Below, in pieces: positions 10,701 through 23,111 of a stretch of 64,000 nt of DNA. Made by a program: the position numbers and the translations under genes. The notes under the pieces were generated by a model. That model was not told the origin of the DNA, did not search any database, and saw nothing but the letters and a program-made list of their open reading frames with translations. Source of the stretch: Panicum virgatum (lineage: Eukaryota; Streptophyta; Magnoliopsida; Poales; Poaceae). The stretch's first letter is position 1, and every line of letters starts with the position of its first letter. Location: contig NC_053150.1 in the NCBI RefSeq assembly GCF_016808335.1, forward strand, positions 43,241,607-43,305,606, written 5' to 3'.

Positions 10701-13700
10701 TGTAGCAGCACCGTCCAAATTAAACCGGCTTAAATGCACTAACCATCATCTTAATACTTAATCAAGTTACTGTGCACTTAAAACGGTGTAACCTGACAGG
10801 CTGTCGGGTAAAATCCCGATTAAACTACTGTACTCCAGGATCACAATTGCACTTAGACCCGTACGAAGACGAGCACAGGTGTTACCAGCATACAGAAATC
10901 TTCAAATTAATTTACAACACCAGTTTTACATAAAAGTCTTAAATACAAACAACAGAGTTCAAACGCACAGCGGAAGTTTAAAACTGAGTTCGAAATACAA
11001 TACGCTAGCTACGACGACGATAAAAAGTGAGCTCCACATCCTGCCCACCGATGTGACGCCAACCTGCCCAATCTTCACGGGGAAGACGGGGCCCACTCGA
11101 CGGTCCAACCTGGAGGAAGCGGCTGTCCAATCCAGGACGCACAGATCTCCTCGAAGTCCGCAGGGACACAACCTGCTCAGAAGGGTTACAACAACAACCC
11201 TGAGTATACTAATACTCAGCAAGGCTTACCCGACTCTGGGTATACTTAGCCCATTACCTAGACATGCAAAGCTTTTTGGCTCTGGAGTGCTTTTGCTGAA
11301 AAGCTGCTAGAAGTGAATCCTTACTTTCAATATTTTAGCCCCATTTAGTATACCAAGTATTACTAAGTTCGCATATCCATCTAAAACACACATGATGGAA
11401 CAGATTATCTTTTAGTAACTCCAAACCAGTCTTTTCCATTCCGTTTCCATTCCACTTTCTTACTACGATGTGACAAAGAGATCAAGGCTCTCATAACCGC
11501 GAGTCACGGCGAATCGATCCGATTTAACCTTGCAAGGTGGACCTAACTCACACGACACATGTAAGCCCCGTCGGGCCACGCGCGTCAACTGTTTCCACAT
11601 TACCACGGCATCTGAACTACGCCTGCTAAAACCCAGGTGATGGGCCCCTCGCAGTGAACTCCCGGAGAACCCGGAGGCGGCATCCTATCCAACACCCGCC
11701 AACTCCCACGCCCAGCGTAGCATGGCAGAATTCAAATCACCGCTGTAAGGTGGTACACAGCTTACCGGTTTCGACTACCTCCTACTTCCGGTATGTGGTT
11801 AGTATTGTTCAATCCTCGATCAGCACTGCCAACAACGGAACGGTCCTCAATCGACACAGGCGGAGCTTACTTTCCATCCATTCCATACCAAAACCAACTC
11901 ATTTCCGCCCGGTCTCCATTTCTCTTTACTCAACAATTCATTTCAAGCCAAAGCTAAGGGATCAAGATCCTAAACTCGCGAGTGACAGTAATCACTCGAC
12001 TTCTACCGAAATCCTATTTAGCAAAGCATTTCTATCGACACCTGCATACTAGTATAGGCCCACGGTACCTAGGGAACATGCATACTATGGTTCCATTCAA
12101 CTCCTAGAACATAAATGCACAATACTTAAATAAACATTGAATACTTTAAATTATGGTTATGCTCCGGGGCTTGCCTTGCAGGTCAGCGGGGTTAACTAGG
12201 TCTCCGGGGGCGTGCTCAACGGCGTCCTCCTGCTGCGCTCCTGCTCGTGGCTCCTGGACCGGCTCAGCAACTAGCTCGTGGACAGCGTCGGTCGTGGCGT
12301 CTACACGAATAAAATATGTCATGCAACAGATAGGACACAGAGCAATGCATAAGTGTTTACGATGCGAAACCAAAGTTCAACATTTAGCCTGCAGTGCTCC
12401 TTCCAAAATCAGCTACTAACTTTAAAATAAATAAAAGAGCATGGCGAGGGCAAACTACAAGCAAAACCCTAACTTGCAAACATGATCTAGCAACACAATT
12501 AAACAGCGTAACGCGAAGACAGTAAAGCATGCCACGGAATTTTTCCGACAATGAACGACGATCGGAAGCATTTGTCTTAACCCTAGAAAAGCAATTAAAC
12601 AACAATTAGATCCACACACTTGCATATAGAACAAGCACCTAAAACTTTTTCAGTGAACAACACATACCAAGAGTAAGCTACTGCAAATTTTTCATAATTT
12701 TTAGAGCCATGGAACTACCTACAATAATTAAACTAGGTTTAAAGCAAACTGAATTTTTCATCAGAGAAAAAGTGACAACTGCTCTGCACAGCTATTTTTC
12801 CTCTGAAGATCATGATTTTAGAAACCTAGCAAAATTGGGTTTGCCATTTTTGGATTTTTCTACAAATTTCTATGCAATTACAAAGTTTCAGCCGAGTTTA
12901 AAGGACTAAACTCAAAAACATAAAGATAAAAGGGGCTGACAGCCGGGCCCCGCTAGTCAGTGGCCCAGCCGACCCCCTCCTCCTCTGTTTTGCGCTGGGC
13001 GGCCGGCGCGGCGGCCAGGCAGCCGCGGCGGCGCTCCCCGCCGGCGGGGCCGACCGGCGGCGGTGCGGCAGGGCGGCAGGCGGGGCACAGGGCGGCCGGG
13101 GGGCGCGGGGTGGCAGGCGGCTCGCGGGGAGGCGCAGAGCCAAGGGCGGCGGCGGCTCGCAGCGGCGGTAGGGGTGGCGCGGTGGTGGCGCGGCTGGGCC
13201 GGCCAGGGCGAGGCCAGGCGGCGCGCGGGGAGGGGCGGATGAGGGCCAGTGGCCCCAGGCGGCCATGCAGCTCGCGGCGGCGCCGCGCGAGCGTGCGCAG
13301 GGGGCCCCCGCGGCGTGTGCCGGCGGCTCACGGCGGCGCATGGCCATGGGCGGCAGCTGCGTTCCGGCGGCGGCAGGGCCAAGCGGCGGCAAGGCGAGGC
13401 GGGGCGAGCACCAGGGGGGTCAAACGGCGGCGGGGCGCGCGGTATTGGCCCGCGGGTGGGCACAGGGAGGCCCGGCGGCGCACGCGGGCGGCGCTCAGTG
13501 CGTCCGCGGCGGCGCGGCGGCGCTGCGGCGGCGGTGGCCGCGGATTTGGACGGGGAGAAAGCTGGGGAGTGAGATAGGGTTGCGGCCGAACTCACCGGGG
13601 ATCGATTTTGCGCGGAGGAAGGCCGGAAGGGGGAGCTCGGCATAGAGGGGCGGAGCTCGACGAGGACAGCAATGGTGGCCGCGACGGAAACGCTCGATTC

Positions 13701-14326
13701 GGCCGGGGAACGACTCGAGCAGGCACGGTCGCGCTCGTGGAGGGATGAAGAAGCTTCGGGGCGAGGTCGCGCAGCTCGGAGTGCAACGGATTGAGGTGGG
13801 GCGGCGAGGGTTGGCCGGAGCGACGAGCGACGGCGATTTCGCTCGGTTCTGCTCGCTCGAGCTCGACCTAGCTCAAAGGAAGGAGGAAGGAGGATTGGGA
13901 CGACACGGGAAGCTTCGAGGCGTCCTTGAGAGGAGAAGAGCGGCGTCGGGCGCGATTGCCGACGCGTGGACGCGCTCGCTGGCGTTCAGTCGCCGGTATG
14001 GGCGCGGGCGTGCACAGTGCTGAGCACTGGAGATGCACTGTTTCTTCGTTTAAATGATTTTGGCTCGAATTTGAACAGTTGAAACTCCAGATTTCATATG
14101 GGAACATGAAATTTGGCCAAAACAAAAGTTGTAGAGGAAAAGAAGATCTACAACTTTCGTTTTGGGCGAAAGTTGATTTGGAGCTCGGAACAAGGACAAA
14201 AACGAGATCGAACACAGCTAAGTAGCTATTTACTACGCGAACGCGATTAGCGTTAACGACGAATTTGAGTCCACGATTAGCGAGTTAACTCATGATTAGC
14301 GAGACGATTAACACAGGGGTGTTACA
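10701..14326 (-). mobile_element. Solo LTR H (3.6 kb), chromovirus-like
   Basis: On the minus strand it starts TGTAACACCCC (14326) and ends GGTGCTGCTACA (10701). It is flanked by a perfect duplication GTGCC (10696-10700 and 14327-14331) and contains no gag or pol. Internally it has a very GC-rich block (12950-13960) whose long frames occur on both strands and look spurious, and a 19-bp inverted repeat at 14117-14165. Its end and an internal motif (agcggaag...gtttaaaac...tacaatacg) resemble the LTRs of D and E. A full element inserted in the pol of G and later lost its interior by LTR-LTR recombination. Confidence 0.85.
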
Positions 14327-15280
14327 GTGCCCCCCGAGCCAAATCCTTCAAATAATTGAAGATATCGGCTCTCCAGTCTCCAAGTTCTAGAAACTGAACC
14401 TCTACATCGACTCCATCGGCTGTTTCTTTGTACCCAGAAGCCATCTGTGATAAATCATTAGCTTCATTGTTCAGAGTTCTTCGTATCCAGTGGAAATTGA
14501 TGTACCTGAATCGTGACATCAACTCACGGCACTGCATCCATATCGGAAAAAGAGCCTCGCTCTCACATCTATATTCTTCCGTGAGCTGAGAAATCACCAG
14601 CTTTGAATCTCCAAAAATTTCCACCACTTCTGCACCAGCTTCGAGGAGCAGTTCCATCCCTTTGCGAACGGCTTCATACTCCACCAAATTATTGGTGCAT
14701 GGGGCAGTCATCCTGATGGAAAAAGAGTAAGTCGCCCCTCGAGGCGACACCAACAGAATTCCCACACCGCATCCATCATCACAAGCCGATCCATCGAAAA
14801 ACATAGCCCAAGCACGAATAAATAGTGCAGCAATATTAGTACTGATCCTGTCTGTAACAAGATCCGCTAGTGCCTATCCTTTGACTGCCTTCGCAGGCTG
14901 ATATCGGATATCGAACTCTGACAATGCAAACATCCACTTTCCGAGCCGGCCTTTCAGGACAGGAGCCGACAACATATGCTTTATGACATCCGATTTGCAT
15001 ATGACAATTGTTTCCGCCGAGAGCAAAATATGACGAAGCTTTGTACATGTAAAGAATAAGCAAAGGCAAAGCTTCTAGATTTCAGGGTACCTGGTCTCGG
15101 CGTCTAACATGTGCCTGCTGAGGTAGAAAACCACCCTCTCCTGGCCGTCGTGCTTCTGGATTAACACCGAAGCAATTGAGGTGTCACCCACGGATAGGTA
15201 CATATAGAACGACCAATCTTGCTGAGGAGGAACCAACACTGGAGGCTTTGATAAATATTCTTTAATTTCATCGAAAGCTT
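14327..15280 (-). pseudogene. RNase H region of element G (two RNase H domains)
   Basis: Minus strand, between RT and integrase. The upstream part (15280-14870) is the degenerate native gypsy RNase H. It carries an in-frame stop after RYPEI-type sequence, and a frame change at a C8 run (15294-15301) just before it. The downstream part (14804-14327) is a better-preserved second RNase H beginning MFFDGSACDDG, with acidic residues in FFDGS, LVEYEA, FGDSK and NNEANDL positions. Tat-lineage elements are known to have added such an archaeal-like RNase H. It removes the RNA template during reverse transcription. Solo LTR H cuts the frame at 14326/14327. Confidence 0.75.
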
Positions 15281-16645
15281 GCTGCTGTTCTGCCCCCCCC
15301 AGCGAAACTCATCATCGGATTTGATCTTCACTAAACCCATGAATGGTTCGATGCGCCCAGACAGATTAGAAATAAATCGTCTGACAAAGTTAATTTTACC
15401 GATGAGCTTCTGCAACTCTTTCTTTGTAGTAGGTGGCTTCATCGTCTTCACAGCTTCTTGACTCTTCAGGCCAATCTTGATTCCCTGTTCATGCACCAGG
15501 AATCCCAAAAATTGACCGGCCGACACGCCAAAGGCGCACTTCTTTGGGTTCATTTTGAGCCCAAACCTTCGAGTCCGCTCCAAAACTTGACGTAGATCTT
15601 CTAGGTGCCCCCCCAGTTGATTTGGATTTGACCACGACATCATCAATATAAATTTCTACCAGTTTGCCGATGAGATCATGAAAAATGTAATTCATGGCAC
15701 GTTGGTACGTTGCACCGGCATTTTTCAGTTCAAAGGTCATAACCAAATATTCGAACAAGCCGACCGCGCCTGGTACTCTGAACGCGGTCTTGTTCACGTC
15801 TTCTGGGGCCATGATGATCTGGTTGTAGCCGATATTACCGTCCATAAAACTCATCATTTTGTGGCCGGCAGCTGCGTTGATCAATGTCTCTGAAACAGGC
15901 ATCGGGTATTCGTCCTTCGGCGTTGCTCTGTTGAGATCTCTAAAATTGGCGCAGACACGCCATCGGCCATCCTTCTTTTGTACCGGTACCACGCTAGAGA
16001 TCCATTCTGCATACCGGCACGGCCTGATGAACCTAGCATCCAACATCTTCTCCACCTCTTTCTTGACTTCTTCTAGGACTTCTGCCTTCATCTGACGTGC
16101 TCGTTGCTGAAACGGCCGAAACCCTTTCTTGAGCGGGAGCCGATGCTCGACGATGCTTCTATCTAGACCGGGCATCTCGGTTTAGTCCCATGCAAAACAA
16201 TCCCGGTACTCTTTCAGCAGTGCAATCATCTCCTCACACAAGACTGGATCCAACTTCTTGCTGATAAATGTCGGCCGTGGCTTATCCCCAGGACCGATGT
16301 CAATCTCTTCCAAATCATCAGCTGACGTGAACCCGTATCCCAGCTTGCCGTCGTCTGAAAAACCAGCTGCGAACGCAGGCGGGTCCTCATTATCCACAAG
16401 ATCAGCGGCAAACACAGGGAGATGACAAGAAAAATTATTTGGCCAACCGCATGGGCTGGCCGTTTCTACTCTTCCATTATCATTCGAAACCAAACAATCA
16501 ATGAGTGGCCAACTGCTGGAGTAGGCCATCGTATGTACATGATGTAACAATTCCGACCCTAAATAGGATTTTTCTATTTTTCGGGGCCGGTCGCTGGGAC
16601 CGGCCTCTCTATCTCTATTACACCCCGTAGCATGCCAGGATGTGT
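15281..16645 (-). pseudogene. Reverse transcriptase of element G (N-terminal pol)
   Basis: On the minus strand a linker (16550-16180) leads, through an in-frame stop at about 16180, into the RT frame 16175-15489. This has the fingers motif VPVQKKDGRWRVC and the catalytic YIDD (15650-15639). A frameshift at the C7 run (15608-15614) moves the thumb (KKCAFGVSAGQFLGFLV, KKELQKLIGKINF) into another frame ending near 15161. It would copy element RNA into DNA. The breaks make this copy inactive unless the homopolymer indels are sequencing errors. Confidence 0.85.
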
Positions 16646-19600
16646 TTACTCTGTGAGGCCAGTGGATAAGACCAGCCTCAGTCCGTTTTTTGTCGCTTCG
16701 ATCCGATCACAATCTTCCAGGGCGATCCCTAAGATCGGCTCTTGTCCCTCTGCGTCCCAGGCATTCATATCTGCAAGCGAGACTTCGCTGGAATCGTCTG
16801 CAGGGACCACTTCCACTTCATCGCCATCCCATTGGACAATATACTGATGCATTGTGGAAGGGATACAACAGTTGGCGTGAATCCAATCCCTCCCAAGCAG
16901 TACCGTGTATGTACTCTTGCTGTTGACGATGAAGAACGAAGTTGGGATCGTCTTGCGACCCACTGTCAGCTCCACATTAAGAACCCCCATTGCCTCTGAT
17001 GGTTGTCCGTTGAAGTCATTGAGCATCACATTGGTCTTAATTAGGTCGGCAGAAGAACGCCCCAACCGGCGCAGCACTGAATATGGCATCAGGTTGACTG
17101 CAGCACCGGTGTCAACCAGCATCCTGTTGACGGGTTTACCGTTGATGAAACGTTTGAGATACAGCCCCTTCAGATGTTTGTAGCTTTTTCCCTTTGGCTT
17201 CTCAAAGATGATCGGCTGGGGGCCAAGATCCAACTGTGCAACAGGCAAGTCCTCCGGTTGGGGTGCCCGGAATTCTGATGGGAGCACGAACACCATGTTC
17301 ACATCAGCCGATGGCTTCTCATCGGCTTTTGCCTGCTTGGGGCGCCATTCTTTTCTTGAAGGGCGCCTTTCCACCCTTAGCGGATACTTGACTTGTTCTG
17401 TGAGGTCTGGACGTGCCTTCCTCAGCACGTCATGGTACTTTGCTTCTGCTTCTTCTAGATTGCGCAAGCGCTGCACTCTGCGCTTCTGCGAGCGATTAAG
17501 CCCGTCAGGACACCACCGTGGGCGATGGTACCTGTCTTCTTCTTCTGGCTCGGAATTACCCTTGGCTGGCCGCTCAACATGATCGTCGTGACGCACTTTG
17601 GGACCCAAGCATCGAAACACTGAAGTATCGCCTGTCTGGCGTGTCCGAGGCCTGCACTCCAGACAATCATCTATAGTGGGCAATCGGCTCATGCCGGAGT
17701 TCCAACAGTACCTGAAGAACGGGCAATGCCAGTGGTCGCGTACGGCCTGGCGTCTTCCCAGCGTCCTCCCTGTGCGGTACTCGTACTCCTCCTCTTCCGA
17801 TTGATATCGGCGACGCAGCTTGTGCTGATACTCATATTTTTCCAGGAGCCGATCGGAAGCAGGAAGCTGGTTACGGATGTGACGCACTTGCTCTTCATTA
17901 ATATGCTGTCGCCCTAGTTTGTTTTGATCTTGGGGCCATTTGCCAGAAACGGCCTCTCTTCTTTGCTCGTCACGACGATGTACAGGCCCCGCCATGTTGA
18001 TCTGGAACGAAAAATTCTGGCTCGTAGGAGTGAAATCTGACAGCTCTACCACGTTGGCTTGTGGGAAGGGCTTCGTGTCGACCTTCATCGTGTGTTGGGC
18101 CAGGATTAATCGGCCTTGCTCGATAGCCGATTGAATCTGACGACGGAGCTCCTTGCATTCACCCGTGGCATGAGTGAACGAATGGTGCCATTTGCAATAC
18201 AGTCTTCCCTGCAGCTCTTGTGCCATCGGTAGCTTGTGGTTTTCTGGGAGCTTCAGCTGTTTTTCTTTAAGCAGCAGATCAAATATCTGCTCTGCTTTGG
18301 TTACATCGAAGTCGAAGCCCTTCACAAGCCCTTGCTGTTTGATCCACTTGCACGGGACGGGGTTTGCCCCCCGAGTCCACTCTGCCACGGCCACTTCCTG
18401 CTCCTCGCCAGAGTCATCAGGTTCATCCTCCTGGGCCATGTTCACATGGCGCTTGACCTTGTCTTGGTACAGCTCAGGATGGTAAAGCTCATATGCCATA
18501 AGCTTCTGCACCATGTGTGCCATAGAGGTGAATTCTAACTGAAAGGCCAGATCCTTGATCGGCTTAGCGAGTCCCAGAACAGCCAGATCGACTGCCTCCT
18601 TCTCTATGATGCGTGATGAGTAGCATCAGTTCTTGACTTCTCTGAAGCGCTATATGTATTCCGACACGGTCTCTCCTCGCTTTTGCCTGACTTGGGCGAG
18701 GTCGGCAATTCCAGCTTCAGCAGCCTCTGAGTGATACTGGGTATGGAATTGATCTTCCAGCTGCCTCCAGGTTCGAATCGAATCTGGAGCCAATGATGCG
18801 TACCATTCAAAAGCTAGGCCTGTAAGAGATTGGCCGAAGAACTGGACCCTCAGTGGATCCGATACTGAGATCATCCCAAGCTGTGTTAAGTATCGGCTCA
18901 CATGCTCGATGGAGCTAGCTCCTTCTGACCTGTTGAACTTGGTGAACTCAGGGAGCCGATACTTGGGTGGCAGTGGGATCAAATCGTATTCACTTGGATA
19001 CAGCTTGGAATAGCCGATCGCTTTCCTCTTGGGCAGGATGCCAAACTGGTCTCTCAGTATTGCACTGACCTGCTCCACACTAAGGACTCCTGGGGCCGAT
19101 GGCTCAGCACTCGACCCGGTAGCGTACTTTGCCAGCCACGCTTGTTTCTCCGCGTCTGCTCCAGAAGCTCCTGGGTTTACCATCAGTATCGAGCATGTTG
19201 GACTGACACTGTCAGGGATGTAGGCGCACGTGTAGCCGTGCGGGATCTCCTTGGGTGGCTCGGTGAGGAACTTGCCTTCTCCAGGATCACCGCCGATCTT
19301 GTGGACGACGTAGATCGGCGAATTCTGCTGTATTGCTGCTGCGAGCGAGTAGGACACTGGCGGCTTGGTTTGCAATGCAGCTTCCCCCCTATGACTCCCC
19401 AGAGTTGGTCCCGATAGGGAGTACTGGTTCTTGATCACCTCCTGGACAACGCGATGTGCCACACGCTCAAGCTCATTCACCAGGCTTTCTGAGTGTCGAT
19501 GGAGCGTGTGAGCCACCATGTAGTTCATCTCCTGGTGTAGGGCCCTGGTACGCTCCTCTGACGGCACAGACAGATCGACGTTATCGTGAGCGCCTTCTGG

Positions 19601-19783
19601 TGAGATCCCCTTCCACCTGATGCCATGGTTGCGGGTCCACTCAAAAGAGCCGATGAGATCGGCTTCCAACAGAGCTTTGATCTCATCATACTTCTTCTTG
19701 TGTTCAGGAGGGAGCTCTTCATACGTGATGGGCTTGGGAGCGGGTTCTTGATCTTGAGCTCCTGCCATCTCTGCGGTGGGCAT
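16646..19783 (-). pseudogene. gag-protease of element G
   Basis: The preferred start is ATG 19783, just past the primer site; the longer frame upstream reads into the LTR. The N-terminal half (to a stop at 18650) includes the retrotransposon gag domain (FFGQSLTGLAFEWYASL). After the stops at 18650 and about 18628 the frame resumes (18523-16646). It has a Tat-type Cys/His motif (CKWHHSFTHATGEC, about 18188-18147), a charged Arg/Glu-rich region and an aspartic protease with LVDTGAAVNLMP (Asp codon 17113-17111). The frame ends at 16646, and RT follows in another frame. Two nonsense codons near 18640 are the main damage. Confidence 0.85.
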
Positions 19784-19796
19784 TGTTGTTGATGAA

Positions 19797-19815
19797 GGTC
19801 CCACCAGGCGTGCCA
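19797..19815 (-). promoter_or_regulatory. Primer binding site of element G
   Basis: The minus strand reads TGGCACGCCTGGTGGGACC five bases after the LTR end at 19821. Position and the starting TGG fit a tRNA primer site. I do not assign the tRNA with confidence; arginine or threonine tRNAs are candidates. Confidence 0.6.
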
Positions 19816-19820
19816 GAATG

Positions 19821-21827
19821 TGTTGTCGGTCGAAACCCACCGGCGAGTAGCGACAGGCAACACAAAGAGCCGGCGAGCAGCGACACCTTACTTGTTTTTC
19901 TCCACTGCATGTTTGAAATTTTCAAAATTGTTTTCTGCATGTTGGAACTTTTTCTACCATTTTTCCTTTTTACAAAAAAATACCAAAAATATTTTCTGAG
20001 TTTTTAATCCTTTGGTAAAAATAATGTGGACATCTTTTCGAGCAAACTTTTGGCTGTTCACCATATTTTCAAAGAACTTAACCATTGAGGAAGCACCAGG
20101 CCGAAGGGGGGCACCATGGGGCCCACCCTGGGGCCGGCCGACCCCATAGGTCGGTCGACCCAGGACCAACGGCTCCTGGGCCCCACCTTCTCCAACGGCT
20201 CCATATCCGTTGTGGCTTGCCTCTCCTCTGGTGCACGCGCCATCTTCTCTTTAAATAGAGGCCGAGAGAGGGGTGATGAGCTCTCATGCTCACTCTCCCC
20301 ACTCTCACTCCCTCTCACACATTCTTGCTCGGGTTTCCTTTGGATTTTGAGTCAAGTTTGATTGAAAGAACACACTCTCTCTCATTTCTTTGCTGCAAGA
20401 TTGATCACATTTTTGGAGGAACAACTTTTGGGTAAGAGTTTTATTTTTATTTCACTAACGTAACCCGAATCGAGTTGATTCTCGTTCGTTCTTGTTCATT
20501 CTTGTTGCAAGCATGAGTGGTGCAGGGCGGAAAATTTCCGGAGCTCTCAAGAGGATGACGAGGTTGGGCTCGTCCCGTTCGCAGGGCGAGTCGAGCTCTC
20601 ATCATTCCCCCGAACCTGCACCAACTCCAACTACAATGAATTATGAGCTCTCATCATTCGCCGAGAGGTCGCCGGGGCGCTAGCAGGCACTGCTTCCTCG
20701 TCGACGGCCCGCAATTCCAGCACACGCCGTGGCTTGTGAAGGCGCAGGGCGTGCCACCTGACCTATACCCAATCAGGAAGGTGCGGACGTGCTTGCAATG
20801 ATTCACCTGCATACACAAACACGTGGAAACATAAGTCCGAGCCGTGGTCGGCTCCCCGGGACGACTCTTGCATCGGCTTTAAAGAGCCGATCGAGTCCCG
20901 GTGTTAGATAGGATCTGTTTGCATCCGGATATTGATGATTAAAGTGAATAACTGTAAAGTTGCTTCAATTAAATCTAATTGATCTAATCCACGACGGTAA
21001 AGGCTTCACTGCTAAATCGGAACATCCTACACGTAACTGGGCCTAATAAAAATAACAGATAACTAAACCATAACCAAAACAGAGGCCTAAGAACTAGCAA
21101 GAGCCGATTCCCGGATCAATTCCCTGTTAAGACTAAAGTAGAGCATCTAACACGCCACCGGATCGTCCAACCCGTTTGCAAGGCCTAACCTAGCAGATAT
21201 TACGCCAACTCTCAAGAATAAGAGCAAACCGTAACAGATCAAATCTACTAAACATAATGGAAGCAGGGTGTTGCCTTTACGCAGCTAACTCTATGCAACA
21301 AGAGCTAGTATAAGATGATAACATGATTGCGTAAAGACAACATGATATTCATAGACAATAAGCAACAAAGCACGACAGATCTACTAAAAGCCATGCTACG
21401 AACATCAGGATAACTAGTACTACTCGCCATCAAAAACGCTTCAGTACGAGTAATACCATGGTAAAAGCAAGAACAACGCTGCCCTGATCGCGAGAAGCGA
21501 TCAAGGCTGCATGGCGCTTACTTGGATGAAACCCTAAGATTAGGGGTGGCGATGCACCGAGATTGTTGATTGCGAGACGTGATGACATTCTTTTTTTTAT
21601 GAATAACATAGGGTACATATTTATAGTCCGGAGACTTGGGAAACAATCTAAACTAATCTTGTCCCGATCGGACTCTATCTCTAATCTTAAACTAAATCTA
21701 TAAATACATGGCCCATGTGGCCCAAATGCTCACGCAGGAGCCGATTTACAAGCCTTCTAATTCTCCTGCTTCAAGCCTATCTTGCTTTCGGCCCATAAAT
21801 TAATCCTGTTAATTTATGGCGATAACA
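19821..21827 (-). repeat. 5' LTR of element G carrying a foreign insert
   Basis: Plus-strand ends are TGTTGTCGGTCG (19821) and GGCGATAACA (21827). The first ~65 bases and 20671-21827 match the left LTR. The segment 19885-20665 does not belong to the LTR but matches element A. The TATA box on the minus strand (tatttata, about 21618-21626) is shared with the left LTR. Confidence 0.85.
19885..20665 (+). repeat. Piece of element A embedded in the right LTR of G
   Basis: It matches 2969-3740, from caccttact to gaattatgag, with about 10 substitutions and four small indels by eye. It includes a second copy of the TTTAAATA box (20250-20257) and of the third-ORF start (ATG 20513), here without the frameshift seen at 3599-3640. 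About 25 bases of unclear origin, partly repeating gctctcatcattc, join it back to the LTR. Confidence 0.85.
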
Positions 21828-23111
21828 GACCGCGAGCATCAAGCCTACGCCATGATCAAGAATCGAAGCTTTGGTCATACCAGAGCCTTCGATCTGGACC
21901 TTCTCAAAAAAATAGGTATGGACGTTGACTTCGCTCGTGTTTGGCATGCGGTTGGATGGGATGGTTTTGTGCACGTTGAGGAGAATGGTTCTCGTCTCCT
22001 CACCATCTAGTTTCTTTCCACTCTTCGAGAGGTGCACGATGGTGTTTCTTTCCGACTTTTTGGAGTTGAACGCTATTTTAATTAGAGAAATTTCAGTCAC
22101 CTCCTTGGTTTTAGTGCACGCTTGCTAGTTTCCCTTGCAAAAGCTTGTTGCGGTTTTGATCGACATGAGTTTGGGAGTTTGATTTCGGGTCAAGTTGTTC
22201 ATGGCAAGTTTGCACCTCGGTGCAATGACATTCAAAATACGACTCTTCGTTTGATGCACAAGTGGGTGGCTATCACTCTCTTTCCAAGAGATGATCCACG
22301 ACCAGTGCGGAATGATGAGTTGATGATATTATATGCCATGGTCAACAAAATTCGAATCTCCCCCGCACAAGCAATAGTTAAGAAATGGCTCACAAATTTT
22401 TGGATGACGGGTCCTATTGAATGCACTTCTTTGGTTACCTGCATCGCATCAAACATGGGAATCTTAGATGGGAACCCCGTTCCCTTCATTGAGGAGCCCC
22501 GTGTTATGATCGATGAGGCGTACTTGGTTCAAGGCCACACGCTCAAGAAAGGCCCGGATGACTCTTTGATTTTCTTTTCGCTTGGTTATGCAAATGAAAT
22601 CCCATTGCCAAATGCGGGGTATCATTTGTATAACTACCGTTCACTAACCATCCCTCTTGTTCTACAAGAGGAGAGCCGCCGACATAGTGTTTTTGGTCTT
22701 CCTGGTAGGGTTACAAGAAACAGGGCCAGAAGGAAGGAAATCATGCAGCAGCAATCTTAGCCTCAACCACATCAATATGAGGCTAGAGGTTCGTCATGGC
22801 AGAGTGCCAGCTCCACCGAGTGGGCACGGCAGGCCTCAGGGCACCGGTCCACCAGTTCCAGCTCCAGTGGACCCTCGCGACGTACAACTTTGTCCAGAGG
22901 TTTTGCCACTCTGACTCGGCAGATGGGCGAGCTGAGCATGCGCACCACCAACATCGACGAGTTGTTGGACCAGCACATCGAGTCAACTCAAAACTGGCAG
23001 CGATACACAGGCGAGAGGATCCGCAACCTGGAGCAGCAACAGCAGCAATCCCAGGAGGAGTGGAGGGCCTACTACCATTGGGCTGGGTTTAATCCCAACC
23101 AGCAGCAGTGA
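21828..23111 (+). pseudogene. Third ORF of element A, 3' part
   Basis: It continues the gene cut by G: the duplicated GACCG is followed by codons for EHQAYAMIKNRSFGHTRAFD. The conserved-looking body runs to 22757 (KWVAITLFPRDDPRPVRNDE, IEEPRVMIDEAYLVQGHTLK). The tail encodes Ser-rich sequence and a Gln-rich coiled coil (NLEQQQQQSQEEW), ending with TGA at 23109-23111. Stops at about 22008, 22080 and 22758 and frame changes near 22010-22120 break it. The product is a predicted soluble alpha-helical protein with no visible membrane segment. Function unknown. Confidence 0.7.

Noticed and set aside
12957..13643. Long open frames (over 100-228 codons) on both strands in the GC-rich core of LTR H, and similar ones in D (31583-32850) and E (40968-42111)
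   Set aside because: They overlap on opposite strands and in several frames, are Ala/Arg/Pro/Gly-rich as expected from GC-rich DNA, and show no domain, so they are composition artefacts.
21828..23111. Third ORF of A as a true envelope glycoprotein
   Set aside because: No signal peptide, transmembrane segment or glycoprotein-like cysteine pattern is visible; the position alone does not support the function.
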